Below, piece by piece: positions 43,601 through 52,443 of a stretch of DNA of 64,000 bases. The notes under the pieces were generated by a model. It did no database searches. It had not been told where the DNA came from and worked only from the letters and a program-made list of their open reading frames with translations. How positions within the stretch are numbered: position 1 is the stretch's first letter; every line of letters begins with the position of its first letter. Source of the stretch: Sphingobacterium tabacisoli (GTDB lineage Bacteria; Bacteroidota; Bacteroidia; Sphingobacteriales; Sphingobacteriaceae); contig NZ_JAEQMU010000001.1 of NCBI RefSeq assembly GCF_017908035.1, positions 1,054,001 to 1,118,000 of the forward strand, given 5' to 3'. A program made the position numbers and the translations under genes.

Positions 43601-43683
43601 TATTATGACGAATACATGTCGCAGATAGCTTTGAGAATTTTCTAAAAGGATTAGTTTCAGATGAAAATTACGCGGTGGAATAA
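43601..43683 (+). pseudogene. possible SMI1/KNR4 immunity gene remnant
   Basis: In one frame TATTATGACGAATACATG reads YYDEYM; after a one-base shift the next frame reads VADSFENFLKGLVSDENYAVE and a stop at 43681. ADSFEEFL-type ends are typical of SMI1/KNR4 proteins, which serve as immunity proteins to polymorphic toxins. The rest of the gene is missing. The identification is by eye from about 25 residues. Confidence 0.35.
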
Positions 43684-43761
43684 TAAAACCTGAAATACGG
43701 TAATCCGTAAATAAATATTACACCAATTGAATATGTTTGAGCTCAAACTAGTTATTAAAAA

Positions 43762-43842
43762 ATGTGGTCAATTGGATTATTAATGATGTATATCATTTGA
43801 AGAGGGTTTATTGCAATATTTCTGTATGAATATAGATCGTGA
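43762..43842 (+). pseudogene. decayed copy of the 42453 membrane-protein gene
   Basis: The frame from ATG at 43762 reads MWSIGLLMMYII, a TGA stop, then RGFIAIFLYEYRS and a second stop. Aligned with the intact gene at 42453 (MFSIGILFMYVVWGGFIAIVLYGLYRVL), about 14 of 22 positions agree; the tryptophan codon TGG has become TGA. The sequence before it also shares ACACCAAT with the leader of the intact gene. This shows a duplicated, then decayed unit. The rest of the 493-bp gap up to 44060 has no open gene. Confidence 0.65.
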
Positions 43843-44060
43843 AAAAAGAATGGAGCCCGGGATGATTTAGTTGGAATATTTTTTTCAGGAATAAGACTAA
43901 GAAATTAGAATAATAGGGTTAATAAACAAATACTAAAGAACGCAAATCCTAAACTTATATTTTTAAAGACGAAAGCTATTACTAATAATTAAACTATCAA
44001 ACATTCTTTCTTGAGAATAACTTTCCTGAAAGATGATAGGAAGGAAAAAAAAGAAAATAA

Positions 44061-46802
44061 ATGCAAAATTTAATACACGGTGCAAAATGGTGGAAATTTG
44101 ATTTTCATAACCACACACCAGCCTCAAACGACTTTGGAAAAGGTGACGCTGCTCATAAGGCAATCACTCCCGAAAACTGGTTACTTATGTATATGAGGGC
44201 AGAAATAGACTGCGTTGCAATTACTGACCACAATTCAGGTGAGTGGATTGACAAATTGAAAACAGCATTAGATGCTATGGAAGCTGCTGAAACAAAACCA
44301 ACAGGTTACAGAAAATTATATTTATTTCCTGGAGTTGAAATTACGGCCTCTGGCAACACTCATATACTTGCCTTATTTGATATTTCAGCTGAGACAAAAA
44401 AAATACAAGCTCTTCTAGGTTCCGTTGGTTTCCCTTCTGATCAATTTGGAACTTCTGATGCAGTTACAGAAAAATCTGTTGAGGTAGTAATAAATGAAAT
44501 TCACAAAGCAGGTGGAATTGCAATTCCTGCCCATATAGACAAAGTATGTGGCTTGTTTGTAAATCAATCAGGCTATACTTTAAAACAAACTTTGGCGGTT
44601 GAAGGACTACTAGCAATTGAGTTAATAGACAAGACTTTCGCAAAGCCAGATGTTTACTCACAATCAAAACTTCAATTAGCAGAAGTAGTTGGAACAGATA
44701 GTCATACTTCGGAACATGTTGGGACTAATTACACCTGGATTAAAATGGGTGAGCCGTCTTTAGACGCGCTAAAGCTTGCGTTACATGACAGAGATGACGG
44801 AATCATTAGAATGGATGAAATTACGATTGACCCAAACTCAATTTCCAATAGATATTTTATAAAATCACTTACAGTGAAGGGAGGATTTAAAGCGGGAAAT
44901 GGAGCGCCACTAAAAACAGATTTTAGTCCTTGGCTTAATTCTGTAATTGGTGGTAGAGGTTCAGGGAAATCAACCATCATCAATTATCTAAGAATTGCTT
45001 TCGCACGAATAGACGAAATGCCACACGAAGTTCAATCCGAATTTAACAAGTTTAATCAAGTTGGTAAAAAGAATGGCACAGGAATGCTGCGTAACGACAC
45101 AATCATTGAAGTTGAAATTTTTAAAGACGGTCAATTATATTTGATCAAATGGAATTGTTTTACACATACGCTACAAGAATTTGACAGTTCAACGAAAAGT
45201 TGGAATGCACCAATAACAGTTTCAAATATCAAAGAGCTCTTTCCTATTCAAGTTTTTAATCAAAAAGAACTATATGCTTTAACAGGAAACCCATCAAAAC
45301 TTATTGAATTAATTGATTCTCAATTTGACAAACCTGCTTGGGACGAAGCAAAAGAACTACTAGTAAATAAATGGCTTTCTAATCGTGCTCAAAGAAGACA
45401 ACTAAAAAATGCAATTTCAGAGGAAACAAATATCAGAGCTCAACTAAATGCAGTAAATAGTAAAATCATGTTGTTTGAAAGTTCAAAATATAAAGAAACA
45501 TTAAACAACTTCAATAAACTTACCGCGACAAATAAATTTTTCACGAATATTAACTTAACTGTTTCAGGATTTGAGACGCAACTTCAGCAATTGCTACAGA
45601 CTGTTCCGAGAATTGAAATTCCTGAAAATATCTCTGATACTGTTACAAATGATTCATCGAATTTCATAGAAGAACTTAATTCTGCACTTGAGGGAGCAAA
45701 AGCAAAACTTATAGAGGCTATTTCTATAATGGAACCCTACAATGAAAATCTTCAAGAACATTTAAATGCTCTCTCTTGGTTTCAACTATTTGAAGCTGCA
45801 AAACAAACTTATGCGGATATTGCTTTCAGTATTCAAGAGTTAGGAACTGAAAATTACGAAACATTAATTCAACGTAGAACGACACTAACTGAAAAACTTA
45901 GTTCAATAGAATCCCAAAAAGCAGAACTTACTGTTCTTAATTCAACACTTGGCGAACTTTACAGATCCATTATTAACCATGAAAAGGAATTAAGAGTAAA
46001 ACGAAATGAAATCATTTCACGGTGGAAAGCATTTGAAGATGTGAATAATCCATTTCTGATAATAGAGCTACAACCAATGGCGAATGTTGAAAATGCAAAT
46101 TCAACATTTAGAGAATTACTTAGGAAATCGGGAGGTGAATTTTCAAATGATATTTATACTATTAATGAGGAAAATGGGCAAACCTCAGGTATGATTGCAA
46201 GAATTATAAATGCTGATGAAGCAACAAGATGGCAAACAAGAAAAACTGAAATTGAAGAGTTTATTTCTTCGACAGAAGCTGACAAGAAAAATCTGGATAT
46301 GCGCCTAGCAAAACACCTGGATGCTTTGAAACAGAATACACCAGAGGACATTGACCGCATTCTTCTTTGGGTTCCCGAAGATAAACTCATTTTAAAATTC
46401 AAGAAGCAAGGAAAAGAAGAGGATATTCAATCAGGTTCAGCAGGTGAGAGAACTGCGGGGATGTTGGGTTTACTTTTGGCATTAAATGACATCCCTCTAA
46501 TTGTTGATCAACCTGAAGATGATTTAGACACCAAACTAATTTCAAATTTTGTTGTTGAGGGGTTCAAAAAACTAAAGAAAAAAAGACAATTAGTGATTGT
46601 TACCCACAATCCAAATATCGCTGTCAACGCAAATTCTGACAACGTTATTCATATGGACTTTGTTAATGGACAGGTCGTAACGGCTGGTAATGATGCATTA
46701 CAAGATAAAGATATAAGAAATGCTGTTTGTGAAGTAATGGAAGGAGGCAGAGATGCGCTGAATAAAAGATACTATCGAATATCTAAAGCTCTGAGAAACT
46801 AA
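44061..46802 (+). CDS. PHP-domain, SMC-like AAA ATPase (TrlF-like)
   Basis: The 913-residue protein joins an N-terminal PHP phosphoesterase domain to an SMC/ABC-type ATPase. PHP metal ligands are visible: DFHNHTPAS (His16, His18), AITDHNSG (Asp56, His57), PGVEITASGNTHIL (Glu93, His101), AIPAHID and GTDSHTSEHVG. The P-loop GGRGSGKST is at about 296-304, and a helical coiled-coil middle covers about 400-700. The ABC-like signature SGSAGERTAGML, Walker B LIVDQPEDDLD (about 812-822) and the VIVTHNPN switch follow. Databases name related proteins the TrlF family. It lies 46 bp before McrB and is probably part of the same operon. A nuclease or nucleotide-hydrolase effector switched by ATP is likely. 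Confidence 0.85.
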   Translation: MQNLIHGAKWWKFDFHNHTPASNDFGKGDAAHKAITPENWLLMYMRAEIDCVAITDHNSGEWIDKLKTALDAMEAAETKPTGYRKLYLFPGVEITASGNTHILALFDISAETKKIQALLGSVGFPSDQFGTSDAVTEKSVEVVINEIHKAGGIAIPAHIDKVCGLFVNQSGYTLKQTLAVEGLLAIELIDKTFAKPDVYSQSKLQLAEVVGTDSHTSEHVGTNYTWIKMGEPSLDALKLALHDRDDGIIRMDEITIDPNSISNRYFIKSLTVKGGFKAGNGAPLKTDFSPWLNSVIGGRGSGKSTIINYLRIAFARIDEMPHEVQSEFNKFNQVGKKNGTGMLRNDTIIEVEIFKDGQLYLIKWNCFTHTLQEFDSSTKSWNAPITVSNIKELFPIQVFNQKELYALTGNPSKLIELIDSQFDKPAWDEAKELLVNKWLSNRAQRRQLKNAISEETNIRAQLNAVNSKIMLFESSKYKETLNNFNKLTATNKFFTNINLTVSGFETQLQQLLQTVPRIEIPENISDTVTNDSSNFIEELNSALEGAKAKLIEAISIMEPYNENLQEHLNALSWFQLFEAAKQTYADIAFSIQELGTENYETLIQRRTTLTEKLSSIESQKAELTVLNSTLGELYRSIINHEKELRVKRNEIISRWKAFEDVNNPFLIIELQPMANVENANSTFRELLRKSGGEFSNDIYTINEENGQTSGMIARIINADEATRWQTRKTEIEEFISSTEADKKNLDMRLAKHLDALKQNTPEDIDRILLWVPEDKLILKFKKQGKEEDIQSGSAGERTAGMLGLLLALNDIPLIVDQPEDDLDTKLISNFVVEGFKKLKKKRQLVIVTHNPNIAVNANSDNVIHMDFVNGQVVTAGNDALQDKDIRNAVCEVMEGGRDALNKRYYRISKALRN

Positions 46803-46848
46803 AAGTCAAGTAACATTTTTTCAAAAAGATTTTAAATCAATAATTAGC

Positions 46849-49320
46849 ATGCACGTTACCAATTCAGATAAAATAAACACACTGTTACAAAACGACGAGT
46901 TTAAATCAATTCGTGACTCCGAGGAGTTCTACTTCCAAAAAGGACAGGATAAGCTGAAAGAATGGCTCAATCTTGACCTAAGTCCAACAATACTAAATGA
47001 ACTTTCTTTGTTGGCAAAAGATTACAAGAATTTTAAAGTAGTGTGTGAAGAAAGAGCAGATCTCAAACCAATAGCACAATTGTTGTATTCAATAATAGCA
47101 TATTGTGACTCAAAAGCGTTAGATAAAGACCTACTAAACGAATATCCGGATAAACGAGTAATAGCTAGAGCAAATGTCCGTATGAATGCCTGGGTTCTAT
47201 ACTTGATAAGCTATAAAAGTAACGGCACTGCATCAGATTCTGTTTTCAATGCTTGTATGTATTTGCTTGATCCACTAAATGAGATAAATATATTAAGTGA
47301 AAACCATCGAAATCAGATATCTAAGAACGTACTCCAAAAAGAGTATAACAAAGAAACTTTTGTAAAACAAATCATTCATTTCTTTGATGAATACGATTTT
47401 AAACTCAAAAATGAACTCAATAAGACTCATCTCATAGTACGAATATTATATACTTTCCAATCTGACTGGCTGGATGAAATTGTTGGGTTAATGGCAGCAG
47501 ATAGTACTGGATGGCAAGAAGATTTCGTTAATGATTCTGAGTCATATCAGGGTTTGGTAGTATGGAATAGTAAAAAACCTACTGGCAGAGACAGCACACT
47601 AAAAGCCTTGCGGGATTTAATCCTCGACAATGGGAGCTTTCCACTGTATTATTCTTCTAAAGGAAGTGTTGTTTTTAAGGCTATAATAAAAGATTTCGCA
47701 GTCGACCAAAATACTCTGAAAAAGTGGGGTAATCTTAACAAGAAAACTATCTATGCCTACCAGCAAAAATTTGATAGATATAAAGATAATAATAAGTCTG
47801 CCAAAATTCTTTTTTTAGCGGAAAGTATCGAGCGGGTATCACCCATTCCTGTTTCGGAATTTGAGTTTTTCAAGGCATCTCCCCCAAGGCAAGACAACAT
47901 AAGCCCTCTTAAAAGTGAACCTGAAAACATCTCTATTTTAGTCAACCCTTCCTCTCACAAAACAGATGACATGAAAGACGAAAACGAAAGATCTGCTCCT
48001 CTAAACCAAATACTCTTTGGCCCTCCAGGAACAGGTAAAACATACCACACCATCAACAAAGCATTAGAAATTTTGGAGTATGATTTTAACGGAAAGAGCA
48101 GAAAGGAAATCAAAGAAGAATTTGAAAAGAGAGTAAAGCGCGGGCAGATTGTATTTACAACGTTCCATCAAAGCTTAAGCTATGAAGATTTTATTGAAGG
48201 ATTGAAACCAATTGCACCAAAAAAAGAAGGTTATCCAATAAGCTATAAGGTAGTAGACGGGACATTCAAGCAGATGTGTGTGAACACTTTACCTTTTAGT
48301 ATTGGAGACGACATCAATGGTTACATTGTAGAATCAATTTCAAAAGAGAACGTAACATTTATCAAAAAGAAAAGTGGTTACTTGCTGCCTGTATCCTTAA
48401 GATTACTATATGCGCTCAAAAAGTACTTTGACGATAAACACCAGCCTTATACTTCATCTGTGAATCTTACAGATGAAGAGAAAGTTATGTATCCAGAACT
48501 TGAACCTTTTCTGATTAATGGTTACAAAACCATAATCCCCTTCGCACTAGAAGCACTTTCAATTGTGAAGGAAACCGACATACCGAAAGTGCTTATCATC
48601 GACGAAATAAATCGAGGAAACGTATCTCAAATATTTGGTGAGCTGATAACTTTGATTGAACAAGACAAGAGATTAGGCGGTTCGGAAGAGCTGACTGTTA
48701 CATTACCATATAGTAAAGATTCTTTTGGTGTACCGAATAATCTTTACATAATCGGCACAATGAATACGGCTGATCGTAGTGTAGAAGCTTTAGATTCTGC
48801 TTTACGGAGACGCTTCGTCTTTGAGGAAATGACTCCCAAACCGGATAGAATAGCAGAAATAAGAAGTAAAAAGGGACTTGAGGCACAAATTGGTGGTATT
48901 GATCTGGGTATACTTTTGGCAACTATTAATAGTCGTATTGAAAAACTACTGGACAAAGATCATGCTATAGGACATAGCTATTTCTTGAACTGCGTAGACA
49001 TAGAAGATCTAAAGAACACATTTTACAAGAACATCATTCCATTGCTACAAGAATATTTTTACGGAGATTACGCAAAGATAGGTCTTGTTTTGGGATCGGG
49101 CTTCGTTAAATTACGAGAAGATAAAGATGTAACATTTGCTGCTTTCGACCATGAAAACTTAGATATGTTTAATGAAAGAAAACTTTATGAGATAGTGGAT
49201 TACAGAAGTAACAATAGGCAAAGCTTTCAAGTAAAGGGCAAATCTCAAGATCTCTCGTTTGAACTTGCAACAGGCCTTTTACTCGGCAAAGAAATCAGCG
49301 TTTCTAATGAAGAAGGATAA
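46849..49320 (+). CDS. mcrB: McrB-like AAA+ GTPase of a McrBC restriction system
   Basis: The 823-residue protein ends in an AAA+ domain with the McrB hallmarks: Walker A FGPPGTGKTYHTINKALEI (about 389-407), VFTTFHQSLSYEDFIEG, Walker B VLIIDEINRGNVSQIFGELI (about 580-599), and the NLYIIGTMNTADRSVEALDSALRRRF motif (about 630-655). The N-terminal ~380 residues differ from E. coli McrB and should hold the modified-DNA reader. ADSTGWQEDFVN and GSFPLYYSSKGSVVFKAIIKDFA resemble PUA/EVE-like strands, but this is uncertain. It partners with McrC, whose start overlaps its stop by 14 bp. Confidence 0.88.
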   Translation: MHVTNSDKINTLLQNDEFKSIRDSEEFYFQKGQDKLKEWLNLDLSPTILNELSLLAKDYKNFKVVCEERADLKPIAQLLYSIIAYCDSKALDKDLLNEYPDKRVIARANVRMNAWVLYLISYKSNGTASDSVFNACMYLLDPLNEINILSENHRNQISKNVLQKEYNKETFVKQIIHFFDEYDFKLKNELNKTHLIVRILYTFQSDWLDEIVGLMAADSTGWQEDFVNDSESYQGLVVWNSKKPTGRDSTLKALRDLILDNGSFPLYYSSKGSVVFKAIIKDFAVDQNTLKKWGNLNKKTIYAYQQKFDRYKDNNKSAKILFLAESIERVSPIPVSEFEFFKASPPRQDNISPLKSEPENISILVNPSSHKTDDMKDENERSAPLNQILFGPPGTGKTYHTINKALEILEYDFNGKSRKEIKEEFEKRVKRGQIVFTTFHQSLSYEDFIEGLKPIAPKKEGYPISYKVVDGTFKQMCVNTLPFSIGDDINGYIVESISKENVTFIKKKSGYLLPVSLRLLYALKKYFDDKHQPYTSSVNLTDEEKVMYPELEPFLINGYKTIIPFALEALSIVKETDIPKVLIIDEINRGNVSQIFGELITLIEQDKRLGGSEELTVTLPYSKDSFGVPNNLYIIGTMNTADRSVEALDSALRRRFVFEEMTPKPDRIAEIRSKKGLEAQIGGIDLGILLATINSRIEKLLDKDHAIGHSYFLNCVDIEDLKNTFYKNIIPLLQEYFYGDYAKIGLVLGSGFVKLREDKDVTFAAFDHENLDMFNERKLYEIVDYRSNNRQSFQVKGKSQDLSFELATGLLLGKEISVSNEEG

Positions 49321-50548
49321 GAATAGGTATACTGTCTTTGAGCATGAGGCTTTGTATGTGCATCGCGGAGAACAAAAGCTCTCGGATGCACAACTAAAGG
49401 CTTTCCAACTTTTTTATAAGGAACGGGACTTCCCTTACTACTCTCTGGTGCACAATGGTATCCGATTTTGTGAGTATGTAGGGGTTATTAAAGTCGGCAA
49501 CCTAACGATAGAGGTATTACCTAAAGCGGATAAAAGTAACGGTGAGGAACACTGGCGTAGCATACTTATCGATATGATGCGATCGACGGGCCTATTCCAT
49601 CCGGATTCACCAAGTTATTCCAGTTTGAAAGTAAAGAATTCAACGATATTGGATATGTACCTAGAATTATTTGCCACCGAGGTGGAAAGATTGATGCACC
49701 AAGGTCTGATAAAAAAATATAGAAAAACACAATCAAATAGTACTGCACTGAAAGGCAAACTGCTAATAGGCAAACAGGTTACACTGAATGCTGTCCACCA
49801 GGAACACTTTTATATAGAGCACACTGTATATGACAAGGAACACCTGCTGCACCAGATCCTATCTAAGGCTTTGACAACTGTCGTAAAAATAGGGACTGCC
49901 TCACACTTAATATCGCGATATAAAAGGGTATTATTGGACTTTCCAGAGCAAAGAGATATCAAGGTAAATGAATCGCTATTTGATAAAATAAAGTATGACC
50001 GAAAATCGCAGTCTTATCAAACTGCTGTGGATATCGCTAAAATAATTCTGTTAAATTTTCACCCTGATCTAAGCCAAGGTAGCTCCCATGTTTTGGCACT
50101 CATGTTTGACATGAATGCGCTATGGGAGAAATTTGTGTTAAGAAGTCTACAGCGAAATGCTCCGGATGGACTGGAGGTATCTGGCCAAGTTTCAAAAGAT
50201 TTCTGGACTCCAGAAACGGGGTATACGAAAAAGATACGACCGGATATCGTGATTCGGAAAAATAATGAAGCTGTCGCTGTATTGGATACTAAGTGGAAGA
50301 ACATTGGTGATGCAAACCCATCCGATGATGACCTGAGACAGTTATACGCTTATAGTAGGTATCACAACAATGTTCCCTCCTATTTGGTTTACCCCGGAAA
50401 TGAAAATAAATCGCTGAGCGGAATGTACAGTAGAGCCTTTGTAGGTGATGCTCAAACTCCCGGTGGTGTTATTAAACTAAAGGTGCACAGTGGGAAAAGG
50501 GATGGCATGGAATTACTCAACCAAAATATTTCAGCTATTCTCTTCTAA
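49307..50548 (+). CDS. mcrC: McrC nuclease subunit of the McrBC system
   Basis: Started at MKKDKNRYTVFEHEAL (413 residues), it has the McrC layout. An N-terminal domain binds McrB and includes GVIKVGNLTIEVLPKAD. A C-terminal PD-(D/E)XK nuclease shows RPDIVIRKNNEAVAVLDTKWK (about 308-328) with the D...DTK catalytic core, and YAYSRYHN follows. The frame opens earlier (49259) but that would give a 62-bp overlap with mcrB. A 14-bp overlap is the more usual translational coupling. It cleaves DNA near modified sites recognised by McrB. Confidence 0.88.
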   Translation: MKKDKNRYTVFEHEALYVHRGEQKLSDAQLKAFQLFYKERDFPYYSLVHNGIRFCEYVGVIKVGNLTIEVLPKADKSNGEEHWRSILIDMMRSTGLFHPDSPSYSSLKVKNSTILDMYLELFATEVERLMHQGLIKKYRKTQSNSTALKGKLLIGKQVTLNAVHQEHFYIEHTVYDKEHLLHQILSKALTTVVKIGTASHLISRYKRVLLDFPEQRDIKVNESLFDKIKYDRKSQSYQTAVDIAKIILLNFHPDLSQGSSHVLALMFDMNALWEKFVLRSLQRNAPDGLEVSGQVSKDFWTPETGYTKKIRPDIVIRKNNEAVAVLDTKWKNIGDANPSDDDLRQLYAYSRYHNNVPSYLVYPGNENKSLSGMYSRAFVGDAQTPGGVIKLKVHSGKRDGMELLNQNISAILF

Positions 50549-50650
50549 ACAGAATAGCTGATAAAACTTTTCAAGGGCTTTTGTACGCACGGTCCAAACA
50601 CCCTTCATCAAATTAAACTCAAAACTATTTTTTTATACCGAAAATTACTA

Positions 50651-50689
50651 ATATATTTAGTTTTTAATTTCAAAAAAAACTAAATATAT
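50651..50689 (+). promoter_or_regulatory. 15-bp inverted repeat overlapping a start codon
   Basis: ATATATTTAGTTTTT at 50651-50665 pairs perfectly with AAAAACTAAATATAT at 50675-50689. The last two bases are the AT of the ATG at 50688. As DNA it could bind a dimeric repressor; as RNA it would hide the start. Confidence 0.55.
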
Positions 50690-51050
50690 GAACAATACAA
50701 GAACTGCTCTTAAATCAACTATTGTTGATTTGGTGTCTCTAGTAAGTGGTCTGCTTACTATTGGAAGTGTATTAAAGAAGGCTACCAAAATACTTCCCAG
50801 AGGAAATTTTAATCCAAAATTGAATAAAACTCTTAAAATGATTTCATGGTGTTTGACGTTAATTGCCTTAATCGCTTCGATTGTAATAGCGCCATTTATT
50901 TTTTATTTAGGGATGCTTCTAGATGTGAATGCATATCTAACCTTATTAATAGCGGTATCAATCCCTACTGCGGTTATAGTACCGACAGTATTACAAGCTA
51001 AAGAAGATAAAATATTAACAGCATTTGTCCATCAGGACTTAACCAAATAA
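50688..51050 (+). CDS. small membrane protein, 120 aa
   Basis: Two strong hydrophobic segments lie at about 52-75 (WCLTLIALIASIVIAPFIFYLG) and 82-102 (AYLTLLIAVSIPTAVIVPTVL), with a weaker amphipathic segment near the N-terminus (VDLVSLVSGLLTIGSVL). It is flanked by McrC and the methyltransferase, on the same strand. No family is recognised. Its position between two restriction systems makes an accessory or effector role possible. Confidence 0.6.
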   Translation: MNNTRTALKSTIVDLVSLVSGLLTIGSVLKKATKILPRGNFNPKLNKTLKMISWCLTLIALIASIVIAPFIFYLGMLLDVNAYLTLLIAVSIPTAVIVPTVLQAKEDKILTAFVHQDLTK

Positions 51051-51066
51051 ATAGCCAGATATCATT

Positions 51067-52440
51067 ATGGATTTTCAAGATTCGCACCAACAGAATAGCA
51101 CGAACGCTTTAGTGTCTTCTCAAAAATACCTATCTTGCAACGACCCGAACGAAGAAGAAGGAAGTAGCGAAAAAATGGAATTTAAGGAGAATATATCACT
51201 GGCTTATTTGACAGAAAGACGCAGCAAAGTAAACCCTGCTGACCCTGAAGATTATAGAGAATCTGCATTGACACACTATTTGCATAACAATAAAAATGGC
51301 GTGTCTGCTTATTTTAAAGATGATGCTGTAGCGTATACACAAGCTGTACTGCAGAACCGCTATCAGCCGATGGAGATTAGCGTGGAACTGGCGCAAAAGG
51401 CGTTGCAGACGAATCTATTTGAAAGCATTGATACACCGTTTGTTCCGATCAAGAATCCAAAATTTCAGTTTATCGATCTTTTTGCGGGCATAGGTGGTTT
51501 CCGTCTGGCATTTCAGAACCTAGGGGGCAAATGTGTCTTCACCAGCGAATGGGACAAGGAAGCAAAGCGGACTTATCTCACAAACTTTGGCGAACTGCCT
51601 TTTGGTGATATCACTAAGGAGAAAACCAAATCTTTCATCCCGAACGGATTTGATGTGCTATGTGCAGGCTTTCCGTGTCAGGCATTCTCTATTGCAGGTA
51701 AACGGGGTGGATTTGAAGATACGAGAGGTACACTGTTTTTTGACGTTGCGGAGATCATCCGCAGGAAACAACCGAAAGCATTTTTTCTTGAAAATGTAAA
51801 GGGACTGCGCAGTCACGATAAAGGAAAGACGCTGGAAACGATACTCAATGTACTACGTAATGACTTGGGCTACTATGTACCAGATCCACAGATCTTGAAT
51901 GCAAGAGATTTTGGAGTACCACAGAACAGAGAACGCATTTTTATTGTGGGCTTTCACAAAGAAACGGGAATTGAATCTTTCCAATACCCTAAGCCTTTAG
52001 ACAGAAAGATCTCTTTTGCTGATGTAAAGGAGCGTGATGTGGTACCTACTCGATATTATCTGTCGACTCAATACTTAAAGACGCTTGAAGAACATAAAGC
52101 CCGCCATGCAGGGAAAGGTAATGGTTTTGGTTATGAGGTAATCCCGGATGATGCAATCGCAAATGCTGTGGTATGTGGCGGTATGGGACGCGAGCGTAAC
52201 CTGGTGTATGATGATAGGATCACGGACTTCACTCCTACTACAAAAATTAAAGGTGAGGTAAACCGTGAAGGGATCCGTAAGATGACACCGCGTGAATGGG
52301 CAAGACTTCAAGGATTCCCGGATGAATTTATCATCCCGGTAGCTGACGCTTCGGCTTATAAACAGTTTGGAAACTCGGTTGCTGTACCTGCTATACAGGC
52401 TACAGCAAAACAGATATTGAAAACACTTAATCTGATCTAA
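51067..52440 (+). CDS. DNA (cytosine-5-)-methyltransferase of an HpaII-type system
   Basis: The 457-residue enzyme has the C5-methyltransferase motifs in order: motif I FIDLFAGIGGFRLAF (about 136-150), motif IV GFPCQAFSIAGKR (about 200-212, catalytic Cys), motif VI FFLENVKGL, motif VIII QNRERIFIVGF, a target-recognition region with FTPTTKIKGEVNREGIRKMTPREWARLQGFP, and motif X FGNSVAVPAIQATAKQIL. A ~130-residue N-terminal extension contains YRESALTHYLHNN. An alternative start is at 51175. The adjacent HpaII-family enzyme implies the target CCGG, methylated at one cytosine. Confidence 0.88.
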   Translation: MDFQDSHQQNSTNALVSSQKYLSCNDPNEEEGSSEKMEFKENISLAYLTERRSKVNPADPEDYRESALTHYLHNNKNGVSAYFKDDAVAYTQAVLQNRYQPMEISVELAQKALQTNLFESIDTPFVPIKNPKFQFIDLFAGIGGFRLAFQNLGGKCVFTSEWDKEAKRTYLTNFGELPFGDITKEKTKSFIPNGFDVLCAGFPCQAFSIAGKRGGFEDTRGTLFFDVAEIIRRKQPKAFFLENVKGLRSHDKGKTLETILNVLRNDLGYYVPDPQILNARDFGVPQNRERIFIVGFHKETGIESFQYPKPLDRKISFADVKERDVVPTRYYLSTQYLKTLEEHKARHAGKGNGFGYEVIPDDAIANAVVCGGMGRERNLVYDDRITDFTPTTKIKGEVNREGIRKMTPREWARLQGFPDEFIIPVADASAYKQFGNSVAVPAIQATAKQILKTLNLI

Positions 52441-52443
52441 GTT

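Noticed and set aside
43568..44060. A possible intact gene upstream of the PHP-ATPase
   Set aside because: All frames are interrupted; only the relics at 43601 and 43762 are recognisable.
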